Shown here: one piece after another, positions 1 to 5,439 of the stretch | How positions within the stretch are numbered: the stretch's first letter is position 1 | How the letters are laid out: each line of letters begins with the position of its first letter | NCBI GenBank assembly: GCA_003142915.1 | Contig: PLNZ01000067.1 | Span: 1-5,709 of the forward strand | Source of the DNA: Ignavibacteriales bacterium | GTDB lineage: Bacteria > Bacteroidota > Ignavibacteria > Ignavibacteriales > Ignavibacteriaceae | Direction of reading: 5' to 3' | Length of the DNA: 5,709 bases | Program-made: the position numbers and the translations under genes | Notes under the pieces: generated by a model | What the model was told of the DNA's origin: nothing | The model's input: only the letters and a program-made list of their open reading frames with translations | Databases searched by the model: none

Positions 1-1148
1 AAATCACATTCAGGATCGGGAGTTGCAAAATTTATTGTCGGGGGAACTATATTATTTTTAATTGCAAGAATGCAGGCAATGGCTTCAACAGCGCCGGCTG
101 CGCCGAGTAAATGCCCGACCATACTTTTTGTTGAAGATACATTCATTTTATATGCATAATCGCCGAAAACCTTTTTAATCGCCTTTGTTTCTGCAATATC
201 TCCGGGAGGGGTGGAGGTGCCGTGCATATTTATATAATCTACGTCCTCTTTGTTTATTCCTGCCGTTTTAATCGCCATTTCCAATGCAAGAATAGCGCCG
301 GTTCCCTGAGGATGCGGGGCAGTAATATGATAGGCGTCTGACGAAAGCCCGGCGCCTATAATCTCTGCATAAATTTTAGCCCCGCGTTTTTTAGCAATTT
401 CTAATTCCTCAAGAATAAGAGCGCCGCTTCCTTCACCCATAACAAAACCATCCCTCGTTATATCAAAAGGCCTGCTTGCGGTTTTAGGATCATCATTCCT
501 TGTAGAAAGAGCTTTTGAAGCATTAAATCCTGCAACTCCTATTTCAAGAATTCCGGCTTCACTTCCTCCCGAAAGCACCCTGTCTGTTAATCCGTTACTG
601 ATAAGAAGGTAAGCATCAATCATATTATTATTTGCGGTTGCACATGCGGTAACTATGCAATGGTTCGGCCCCTGGAAGCCGTATTCAATAGCAATTAATC
701 CGCTTGCAATATTTGGGATCATCATGGGGATAAAAAATGGCGAAACCCTGTCCGGCCCTTCGGTATGATTTATTACAGCTTGCTTATAGAAGGTGGTAAA
801 TCCCCCGATACCGCTCCCGAAAATAACCCCGGTTCTTTGCTTTTCTTCAATAGTCATTTTTTCGGGGACAAGTCCGGAATCGAGTATTGCCATTTTAGCT
901 GCACCCATAGCATATTGACAGAACGGATCCAGTTTTCTTGCGCTTTTCTTATCCATATAATTATTAGGATCGAATCCTTTTAATTCACACGCAAATTTTG
1001 TTTCGACTCGGGAAGTATCAAAGTGTTTTATAAAATCGCAGCCGCTTACACAGTTCATCATGCTGTTCCAAAAATCGGCCACAGTCAACCCGATTGGAGT
1101 TAAAGCTCCCATGCCTGTTATAACTACTCTTCTCTTATTTTCAGACAT
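1..1148 (-). CDS. fabF: 3-oxoacyl-ACP synthase II (KAS II), 3' end cut by window edge
   Basis: This condensing enzyme of type II fatty acid synthesis acts in the cytoplasm, extending acyl-ACP by two carbons with decarboxylation of malonyl-ACP. Reading from ATG at 1148, 382 complete codons are visible. The N-terminus RRVVITGMGALTPIGLT is typical of FabF. The thiolase-fold residues are all present: nucleophile Cys169 in VTACATA, His309 in MHGTSTPPGD, Lys341 in STKSMVGH and His346 in GHLLGAAGA. They match E. coli C163/H303/K335/H340 with a constant offset. The frame is open to base 1 and stops inside the conserved NxxxPDPECD region, so roughly 30 C-terminal residues are missing. Two ATGs lie in tandem (1151 and 1148). 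The second is preferred because AAGGAA at 1153-1158 is only 2 nt from the first but 5 nt from the second. The usual partner acpP is not directly upstream; the gene diverges from tgt instead. The family is certain; whether this is the main FabF or a paralogue is not visible. Confidence 0.96.
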   Translation of the reverse strand, partial: MSENKRRVVITGMGALTPIGLTVADFWNSMMNCVSGCDFIKHFDTSRVETKFACELKGFDPNNYMDKKSARKLDPFCQYAMGAAKMAILDSGLVPEKMTIEEKQRTGVIFGSGIGGFTTFYKQAVINHTEGPDRVSPFFIPMMIPNIASGLIAIEYGFQGPNHCIVTACATANNNMIDAYLLISNGLTDRVLSGGSEAGILEIGVAGFNASKALSTRNDDPKTASRPFDITRDGFVMGEGSGALILEELEIAKKRGAKIYAEIIGAGLSSDAYHITAPHPQGTGAILALEMAIKTAGINKEDVDYINMHGTSTPPGDIAETKAIKKVFGDYAYKMNVSSTKSMVGHLLGAAGAVEAIACILAIKNNIVPPTINFATPDPECD

Positions 1149-1152
1149 CATA

Positions 1153-1158
1153 TTCCTT
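1153..1158 (-). promoter_or_regulatory. fabF ribosome binding site
   Basis: On the minus strand this reads AAGGAA. Its AGGA core (1154-1157) lies 5 nt before ATG 1148 and only 2 nt before ATG 1151, which favours the second ATG as the fabF start. Confidence 0.6.
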
Positions 1159-1467
1159 AATTAATTTCCGATTTTTTATTCCGCAGATTGCGGCTAAATA
1201 TTACAGAAGTTTTACAAAAGTCGTTTTGAAAATCACCGGCAAAAATAAGAAGAAATTTCTAATAATAATAAAATCTAATTGCCTGGATGTTTCGTTAAAC
1301 AGCTTAGAATTCAAATATTAAAGGATTGAAAATTATGGTATTAAAATTTGTAATACTTAATAGGTAATTCAAAAACAAAGAATACGGATAATCCGGTAGT
1401 TTGGCAGTGCAAAGCTGAGGCAATCTTCCTTCAAATTCAGGTCTTATTTTTTTACTTGTTCACTGTT

Positions 1468-1499
1468 TTGGTTCTTGTTAGGAAATAACCGTAAATTTG
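1468..1499 (+). promoter_or_regulatory. Candidate tgt operon promoter, Bacteroidetes type
   Basis: TAAATTTG at 1492-1499 matches the Bacteroidetes -7 consensus TAnnTTTG. A TTG at 1468-1470 lies 21 nt upstream, within the loose spacing tolerated for the -33 element. Transcription would start a few bases after 1499 and give a leader of about 35-40 nt before the tgt start at 1542. The motif is short and the region AT-rich, so this is tentative. It also assumes the host uses the Bacteroidetes-type primary sigma consensus. Confidence 0.35.
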
Positions 1500-1533
1500 T
1501 AATCAGGAAAAAATTGATTTGTCAACGCCTAAT

Positions 1534-1544
1534 AGGTAAATTTG
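1534..1544 (+). promoter_or_regulatory. tgt ribosome binding site and TTG start
   Basis: AGG at 1534-1536 lies 5 nt before the TTG at 1542. An in-frame TAG at 1533-1535 rules out any start further upstream. The next in-frame ATG (residue 33, in FMPVGTQG) would remove conserved N-terminal sequence. TTG is therefore close to forced as the start. Confidence 0.7.
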
Positions 1545-2693
1545 TTAAAATTAAATATTGCTGTTGAAGATAAGAATTCTAAGGCAAGAACCGGTTATTT
1601 TGAAACGGCGCACGGAATTGTAGAAACACCTATCTTTATGCCGGTTGGCACCCAGGGTACGGTAAAAGCCGTCAATCAAAGCTACTTAGAATCAGATATT
1701 CATGCGCAAATTGTTCTTTCTAATACTTATCATCTTTATTTAAGACCCGGAACAGAAGTATTATTCGAAGCCGGCGGACTTCATAAGTTTATGAATTGGC
1801 ACAAACCAATTTTAACCGACAGCGGCGGATACCAGGTTTTCAGCCTTTCCGGGTTAAGGAAGCTTAAAACAGACGGCGTTGAATTCCGTTCGCATATAGA
1901 CGGCTCAAAGCATCTTTTTACGCCTGAAAAAGTGGTTGGAATTCAAAGAGTAATTGGTTCCGATATAATGATGTCGCTTGATGAATGTACTCCTTATCCG
2001 TGTGAATATGAATATGCTGCCAAATCGGTAAAATTAACATCCGACTGGGCAATATTAAATAAAGAAGCTTTTAATAATACGCAGCCTTTATACGGGCATA
2101 AGCAGTTCCTGTTTGGAATTATCCAGGGAAGTGTTTATAAAGATTTAAGAGAAAAATCGGCAGTTCATCTTTTAAATATTGATTTCGACGGTTATGCGAT
2201 TGGCGGATTGGCTGTAGGCGAGCCTACTGAAGTTATGTATGATATAGTCGATTTTACAACCGGCTTTATGCCTAAAGACAAGCCAAGATACTTAATGGGT
2301 GTAGGTAGACCGGAAAATATTCTTGAGGCTGTTGAAAGAGGGATAGATATGTTTGATTGCGTTATGCCTACACGGAATGCCCGTAATTCAAACCTGTTTA
2401 CATCTGCCGGAGTTTTATCTATGCGTAATGCAAGGTATAAAAATGATTTTAATACCATAGATGAGAATTGTGATTGTTATACTTGTTCAAATTATACAAA
2501 AGCATATTTAAGACATTTATTCATTGCAGGAGAAATTCTTGCACTTGAGCTTGCAAGTATTCACAATCTTCATTATTACCTGAATCTTGTTAAGGATGCC
2601 GGGGATCATATTAAAAATGGAAATTTTCAGGAATGGAAATCAGAGATTGTTTCTAAAATATCATTAAACGTAAATAACAAATCGGAGGATTAA
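1542..2693 (+). CDS. tgt: Queuine tRNA-ribosyltransferase (tRNA-guanine transglycosylase)
   Basis: Tgt exchanges guanine-34 of GUN-anticodon tRNAs (Asp, Asn, His, Tyr) for preQ1, the committed tRNA step of bacterial queuosine synthesis, in the cytoplasm. The 383-residue length suits the family (E. coli about 375). Visible motifs: FMPVGTQGTVK at 32-42; LTDSGGYQVFSL at 91-102 with the general acid/base Asp93; MSLDEC with Asp147 and GIIQGS with Gln195 for base recognition; AIGGLAVGE at 219-227; and FDCVMPTRNARN with the nucleophile Asp272. The zinc site is complete: Cys310, Cys312, Cys315 (CDCYTC) and His341, matching E. coli C302/C304/C307/H333 by a constant offset. The start is TTG. The gene ends directly against the yajC start, and its last codons carry the yajC Shine-Dalgarno sequence. 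No queA or other queuosine gene is in view. Identification is secure. Confidence 0.98.
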   Translation: MLKLNIAVEDKNSKARTGYFETAHGIVETPIFMPVGTQGTVKAVNQSYLESDIHAQIVLSNTYHLYLRPGTEVLFEAGGLHKFMNWHKPILTDSGGYQVFSLSGLRKLKTDGVEFRSHIDGSKHLFTPEKVVGIQRVIGSDIMMSLDECTPYPCEYEYAAKSVKLTSDWAILNKEAFNNTQPLYGHKQFLFGIIQGSVYKDLREKSAVHLLNIDFDGYAIGGLAVGEPTEVMYDIVDFTTGFMPKDKPRYLMGVGRPENILEAVERGIDMFDCVMPTRNARNSNLFTSAGVLSMRNARYKNDFNTIDENCDCYTCSNYTKAYLRHLFIAGEILALELASIHNLHYYLNLVKDAGDHIKNGNFQEWKSEIVSKISLNVNNKSED

Positions 2694-2696
2694 TTG
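2684..2696 (+). promoter_or_regulatory. yajC ribosome binding site inside tgt, with TTG start
   Basis: A strong GGAGGA at 2684-2689 lies within the last codons of tgt, 4 nt before TTG 2694. The tgt TAA (2691-2693) abuts that TTG with no gap. The in-frame ATG at 2712 is 22 nt from this site, too far, so TTG is the better start. The geometry suggests translational coupling of yajC to tgt. Confidence 0.75.
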
Positions 2697-3020
2697 GAAT
2701 CTATATTAGCAATGGCACCTCCGCCAAACGGCGGCGGCGGTGGAAGTATGTATAGCACAATAATTATGTTTGGCGCTATTTTTCTAATCTTTTATTTTAT
2801 GATAATAAGACCGCAGCAAAAGAGAGCAAAAGACAGAGAAAAATTGCTTTCTAATATGCAGAAGGGTGATAAAGTAATTACAAGCGCGGGATTGCACGGT
2901 ACTATTGTTCATATTGATGAAAAAACCGTGTTATTACAGGTAAGCGATAATGTGAAATTGAAATATGAACGTTCCGCTATTGCAACAATAATACCTTCCA
3001 GCGCTAAAGAAATTAATTGA
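2694..3020 (+). CDS. yajC: Preprotein translocase subunit YajC
   Basis: YajC is a small inner-membrane protein that copurifies with SecDF and the SecYEG translocon; it is usually dispensable. The 108-residue product has the family layout. A short N-terminal segment is rich in Pro and Gly (PPPNGGGGG, 9-17). One hydrophobic helix follows at about 20-38 (STIIMFGAIFLIFYFMII), then the signature IRPQQKRAKDRE at 38-49. A cytoplasmic beta-rich domain comes last (KGDKVITSAGLHGTIVHI, about 57-74). The start is TTG, chosen on its strong Shine-Dalgarno sequence; starting at ATG 2712 would remove six residues and leave the domain intact. The tgt-yajC order is common in bacteria, but secD and secF, which usually follow, are absent and ribBA comes next. 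The early coding sequence holds a GC-rich inverted repeat. Confidence 0.95.
   Translation: MESILAMAPPPNGGGGGSMYSTIIMFGAIFLIFYFMIIRPQQKRAKDREKLLSNMQKGDKVITSAGLHGTIVHIDEKTVLLQVSDNVKLKYERSAIATIIPSSAKEIN
2716..2742 (+). repeat. GC-rich inverted repeat with (CGG)4 at the start of yajC
   Basis: CACC-T-CCGCC (2716-2725) can pair with GGCGG-C-GGTG (2733-2742) around a 7-nt loop: nine pairs and one mismatch. A shorter alternative is CCGCC/GGCGG around AAAC (2721-2734). The tract includes four tandem CGG units (2729-2740) and encodes Pro-Pro-Pro-Asn followed by five Gly. It begins about 22 nt after the TTG start, in otherwise AT-rich sequence. A regulatory role is unproven. Confidence 0.5.
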
Positions 3021-3105
3021 TTTATTCATATGATTTAAATCTAAAGAAACTAAATTTAATATTTTGTTGTTAATTAAGTTTGGGAATAAAAAAGGCAGAG
3101 ATATA
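3021..3105 (+). other. yajC-ribBA spacer with no strong terminator
   Basis: This 85-nt AT-rich gap contains a 10-bp palindrome GATTTAAATC (3032-3041). It also holds a weak all-AT stem, TTAAAT at 3035-3040 with ATTTAA at 3054-3059. Neither looks like an efficient terminator. TAAGTTTG at 3075-3082 fits the -7 pattern TAnnTTTG but lacks an upstream TTG at the right distance. The ribBA Shine-Dalgarno sequence lies at 3091-3095. Confidence 0.45.
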
Positions 3106-4302
3106 ATGTTTTGTTCAGTTGATGAGGCTATTGAGGAGTTTAGAAATGGCAGGCTTCTTATTATTATTGATGATGAAGACAGAGAAAATGAAGGGGATTT
3201 TGTTTGCGCAGCCGAATTTATAACCTCTGAAATAGTCAATTTTATGACAAAGAACGGCAGGGGAATGATTTGTACACCGGCAACTGGAAAGAGATTGGAT
3301 CAGCTTGGAATTTCCTTAATGGTAGATTCTAATTCTGCATTACACGGAACTCAATTTACGGTAACGATTGATGCTAAAGAAGGGACTTCAACAGGCATCT
3401 CCGCGAGCGACAGAGCTATCACGATTAAGAAAATAATAGATGAGAATTCAAAGTCAGATGACTTCGCCCGCCCAGGGCATATCTTTCCACTGCGTGCCTT
3501 AGATGAAGGAGTTCTAAGACGTGCCGGTCATACGGAAGCAGTAGTTGATCTTTGCAAACTTGCAAACCTGCAGCCTATTGGTGTTTTGTGCGAAATTCTT
3601 AACGATGACGGCAAAATGGCTCGTACGCCTGACTTATTGAAAGTTGCTGAAAAATTTAAAATTAAAATTCTTACCGTTAAAGATCTTATTGAATACAGAC
3701 TGAGAAAAGAAAGACTGATTGAAAAGGTTACCGAGGCTAAGCTTCCTACTTTTTACGGTGATTTCATCGTTAAAGTGTATACAAACCAGATTGATCGTAA
3801 AGAACATATTGCACTTATTAAAGGCGAGATAAATCCGGAAAAGCCCGTGCTTGTAAGAATGCACTCGGAATGCCTGACAGGCGATGTTTTCCATTCTCTT
3901 CGGTGCGACTGCCATGACCAGCTAAATGCTTCTCTTGAAATGATTGGAGAAGAGGATGCCGGCGTAGTTGTATACATGCGGCAGGAAGGCAGGGGAATCG
4001 GGCTGCTAAATAAAATACGGGCTTATCATCTACAGGATGAGGGAAAAGATACGGTTGAGGCGAATGAAGCTTTGGGGTTCAAACCCGATCTTCGTGATTA
4101 TGGGATCGGCGCTCAAATTTTGTTAGACCTTGGTGTAAGAAAGATTAAGCTGCTTACAAATAATCCTAAAAAGATTATCGGGTTAAAGGGATACGGTCTT
4201 GAAATTGTTGAACGGGTACCGATAGAAATTCCGCCGAATGATAATAATTTAAAGTACCTGAAAACTAAACGTGATAAGATGGGGCATTTTATTCTAAAGT
4301 AG
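3106..4302 (+). CDS. ribBA: Bifunctional 3,4-dihydroxy-2-butanone-4-phosphate synthase / GTP cyclohydrolase II
   Basis: This cytoplasmic fusion catalyses both entry reactions of riboflavin synthesis: ribulose 5-phosphate to DHBP plus formate (RibB half), and GTP to the diaminopyrimidine intermediate, formate and pyrophosphate (RibA half). The 398 residues match the usual RibBA length. RibB half (about 1-200): IDDEDRENEGD at 21-31 with metal and substrate acids, then GHIFPLRA (His125) and RRAGHTEA (His142, Glu144). RibA half (about 210-398): the zinc cysteines Cys256 (HSECLTGD), Cys267 and Cys269 (RCDC), then RQEGRGIGL at 292-300, DYGIGAQIL at 331-339 and LLTNNPKK at 349-356. ATG 3106 is chosen because MFCSVDEAIEEFRNG starts as relatives do; AAAGG at 3091-3095 lies 10 nt upstream. 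An in-frame TTG at 3064 would add 14 unconserved residues. The 85-nt gap after yajC shows no terminator and no FMN riboswitch, so cotranscription is likely. No other rib gene is nearby. Confidence 0.97.
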   Translation: MFCSVDEAIEEFRNGRLLIIIDDEDRENEGDFVCAAEFITSEIVNFMTKNGRGMICTPATGKRLDQLGISLMVDSNSALHGTQFTVTIDAKEGTSTGISASDRAITIKKIIDENSKSDDFARPGHIFPLRALDEGVLRRAGHTEAVVDLCKLANLQPIGVLCEILNDDGKMARTPDLLKVAEKFKIKILTVKDLIEYRLRKERLIEKVTEAKLPTFYGDFIVKVYTNQIDRKEHIALIKGEINPEKPVLVRMHSECLTGDVFHSLRCDCHDQLNASLEMIGEEDAGVVVYMRQEGRGIGLLNKIRAYHLQDEGKDTVEANEALGFKPDLRDYGIGAQILLDLGVRKIKLLTNNPKKIIGLKGYGLEIVERVPIEIPPNDNNLKYLKTKRDKMGHFILK

Positions 4303-4309
4303 GAATTAG

Positions 4310-4350
4310 ATGCGGGGCCGGACAACCTGCCCAGCCCGCATTATATTTTA
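4310..4350 (+). terminator. Rho-independent terminator after ribBA
   Basis: ATGCGGG (4310-4316) pairs perfectly with CCCGCAT (4335-4341). One more C-G pair (4318/4334) forms past a bulged G, giving about 8 bp with a 15-nt loop. The T-rich TTATATTTTA at 4341-4350 follows. It begins 7 nt after the ribBA stop, lies between convergent genes, and its tail overlaps the stop codon of the lipoprotein gene on the other strand. Read on the minus strand, the stem is not followed by a T-run, so it probably acts mainly on ribBA. Confidence 0.65.
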
Positions 4351-5394
4351 AAGTAATTCTAAAATATTTGAACTATTAACAATTTCGGTTATAAGACCTT
4401 TTTGCTTGCCTCCCTTAGGCGAGGGACCTTCCATTGTATAAGAAATATTAACCTGCGTTTTTACATTTGATTTCTGAATGCATCCTTTAGTTAAATTAAA
4501 ATAAATTATTCCGCTTGCAGTAGGCTGCGGTCTCGTAAAATTTACTTTTGTTCCGTGTTCTTCATATTTAGTATCGCCGGAAACAATACTTTTCAGCCCG
4601 GCTTCAATAGATGCGAGTGTATCGCTGCCGTATTTTTCCAAACCTGTTACTTTAAATAAATTAGTATTTTCAAGTTTAAATATTAGGAATTGTGTTTCCG
4701 GTTGCGGATTTGCCCATGAGGAATCTTTCATCAAGGTTTGGGATGGCATTTCTCTGAAAATTTGAATTAAGAGCGGTTTTAATTCTCCCTGGGTTATACT
4801 ATTTCGTAGACCTTCTTTTTGCTCATTCGTTACAGTTGGAGGAGCTTTTTGCAATTGGAGAAATTTATCTACAATCTTATCGGCGCGGAAAATTTCAAGT
4901 ATGCCGCCGTTTTTTCCTACCCGGAGGCTAAAGGTATTGTTGATTAATGATTCGTATTGAGCATAAGTTTTCAGATCGGTGGAATCCTTTGTCTTTCCCG
5001 ACTGATAATTAAGCACCTGCCCATTTGCTAAGGCGTTCATAAGGATAGAAGAAATGTTGCATGAGAATTCCATTACGCCGTCTTTATCTATATCATTAAG
5101 GGTGATATCAGCTAAATAAACAATACTCTGTCTGACTAACTGCGTAATAATACTGTCGGCTTTAAAAGATTTTTTGTCATCCGTAAATGAAGCAAGACGG
5201 TATTGATAAGTTTGCCCTTTTTGAAATTTAAAGTGAATCGAAAAATTCACATTGGGATTATCAAGAGGTACAGTTTTAATTTGGGTTGTATCAACTTTAA
5301 GCTTGCTGCTTAAATCTTCCGTTTTGTTTTCTGTTTTTTTATTACATCCCAACAGCAGAAAACTAAAGATCAATAACGCTAAGATTTTTTTCAT
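4348..5394 (-). CDS. Secreted lipoprotein of unknown function, DUF6263-like
   Basis: I do not recognise a function. The 348-residue product opens with a lipoprotein signal: MKK, a hydrophobic core at 4-15 (ILALLIFSFLLL) and the lipobox LLGC with Cys17 as the predicted lipidated residue. It is therefore probably an envelope lipoprotein. A polar linker (about 18-45, rich in Lys, Glu, Thr, Ser) leads into a domain with alternating beta-type stretches. Examples are FSIHFKFQKGQTYQYRLASF (51-70), FSLRVGKNGGILEIF (155-169) and TASGIIYFNLTKGCIQKS (292-309). This layout recalls the DUF6263 proteins of Bacteroidota, judged by memory only. The extracytoplasmic part has cysteines at 112 and 305 that could pair. 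ATG 5394 is preferred over GTG 5400 because AGGA at 5402-5405 lies 7 nt before the ATG but only 1 nt from the GTG. The gene follows ndk by 45 nt on the same strand, so cotranscription is plausible without implying a shared role. Confidence 0.88.
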   Translation of the reverse strand: MKKILALLIFSFLLLGCNKKTENKTEDLSSKLKVDTTQIKTVPLDNPNVNFSIHFKFQKGQTYQYRLASFTDDKKSFKADSIITQLVRQSIVYLADITLNDIDKDGVMEFSCNISSILMNALANGQVLNYQSGKTKDSTDLKTYAQYESLINNTFSLRVGKNGGILEIFRADKIVDKFLQLQKAPPTVTNEQKEGLRNSITQGELKPLLIQIFREMPSQTLMKDSSWANPQPETQFLIFKLENTNLFKVTGLEKYGSDTLASIEAGLKSIVSGDTKYEEHGTKVNFTRPQPTASGIIYFNLTKGCIQKSNVKTQVNISYTMEGPSPKGGKQKGLITEIVNSSNILELL

Positions 5395-5401
5395 TATCAC
5401 T

Positions 5402-5405
5402 TCCT
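5402..5405 (-). promoter_or_regulatory. Lipoprotein gene ribosome binding site
   Basis: Minus-strand AGGA (within AAAAGGAAG) lies 7 nt upstream of ATG 5394, which decides that start over GTG 5400. Two of its bases fall in the 3' arm of a small AU hairpin, CTTTTA-TAA-TAAAAG as read on the plus strand at 5404-5418. Confidence 0.6.
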
Positions 5406-5439
5406 TTTATAATAAAAGAATATCAATTAATAATTAAAA

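Larger units (their letters stand above)
1149..1541. other. Divergent fabF/tgt intergenic region
   Basis: No gene longer than a few codons is supported here, and I see no tRNA or known riboswitch. It must hold the promoters of the two divergent genes. Visible structure: a hairpin CCGCA-GAT-TGCGG at 1181-1193 in the fabF leader; a 10-bp palindrome AGAAATTTCT at 1251-1260; a dyad GTATTA-N7-TAATAC at 1338-1356; a palindrome CGGATAATCCG at 1385-1395; a weak stem (1415-1440) followed by a T7 run (1447-1453); and two copies of TAATAGGTAA at 1358-1367 and 1530-1539, the second carrying the tgt ribosome binding site. A minus-strand TATTTTTG at 1240-1247 fits the Bacteroidetes -7 pattern TAnnTTTG for fabF, but has no TTG at the right distance upstream. 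In an AT-rich spacer some of these short motifs are expected by chance. Confidence 0.6.

Noticed and set aside
765..983. Plus-strand open frame of 72 residues
   Set aside because: It lies antisense to fabF, whose conserved domain fills this stretch, and has no recognisable motif.
1181..1193. Hairpin CCGCA-GAT-TGCGG as a terminator
   Set aside because: No T-run follows it on either strand, and it lies in the presumed fabF leader; no regulatory role can be argued from a 5-bp stem.
1381..1440. tRNA-like segment (TTCAAATTC resembling a T-loop)
   Set aside because: No acceptor, D-arm or anticodon stems can be built around it; the resemblance is limited to a few bases.
2192..2458. Minus-strand open frame of 88 residues
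   Set aside because: It is antisense to the catalytic region of tgt and has no family features.
3064..3105. TTG-initiated 14-residue extension of ribBA
   Set aside because: No good Shine-Dalgarno sequence lies before 3064, the extra residues have no family counterpart, and ATG 3106 gives the standard N-terminus.
3021..3105. FMN riboswitch before ribBA
   Set aside because: The gap is only 85 nt, AT-rich, and lacks the conserved GC-rich helices and loop sequences of the RFN element.
3634..3977. Two overlapping minus-strand open frames
   Set aside because: Both are antisense to ribBA, which is intact with all key residues on the plus strand.
5395..5400. GTG start for the lipoprotein gene
   Set aside because: It would lie 1 nt from the AGGA site; ATG 5394 has proper spacing and yields a normal MKK signal peptide.
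5404..5418. AU hairpin overlapping the lipoprotein ribosome binding site as a thermosensor or attenuator
   Set aside because: The stem is six pairs, nearly all A-U, covers only two Shine-Dalgarno bases, and is expected by chance in such sequence.
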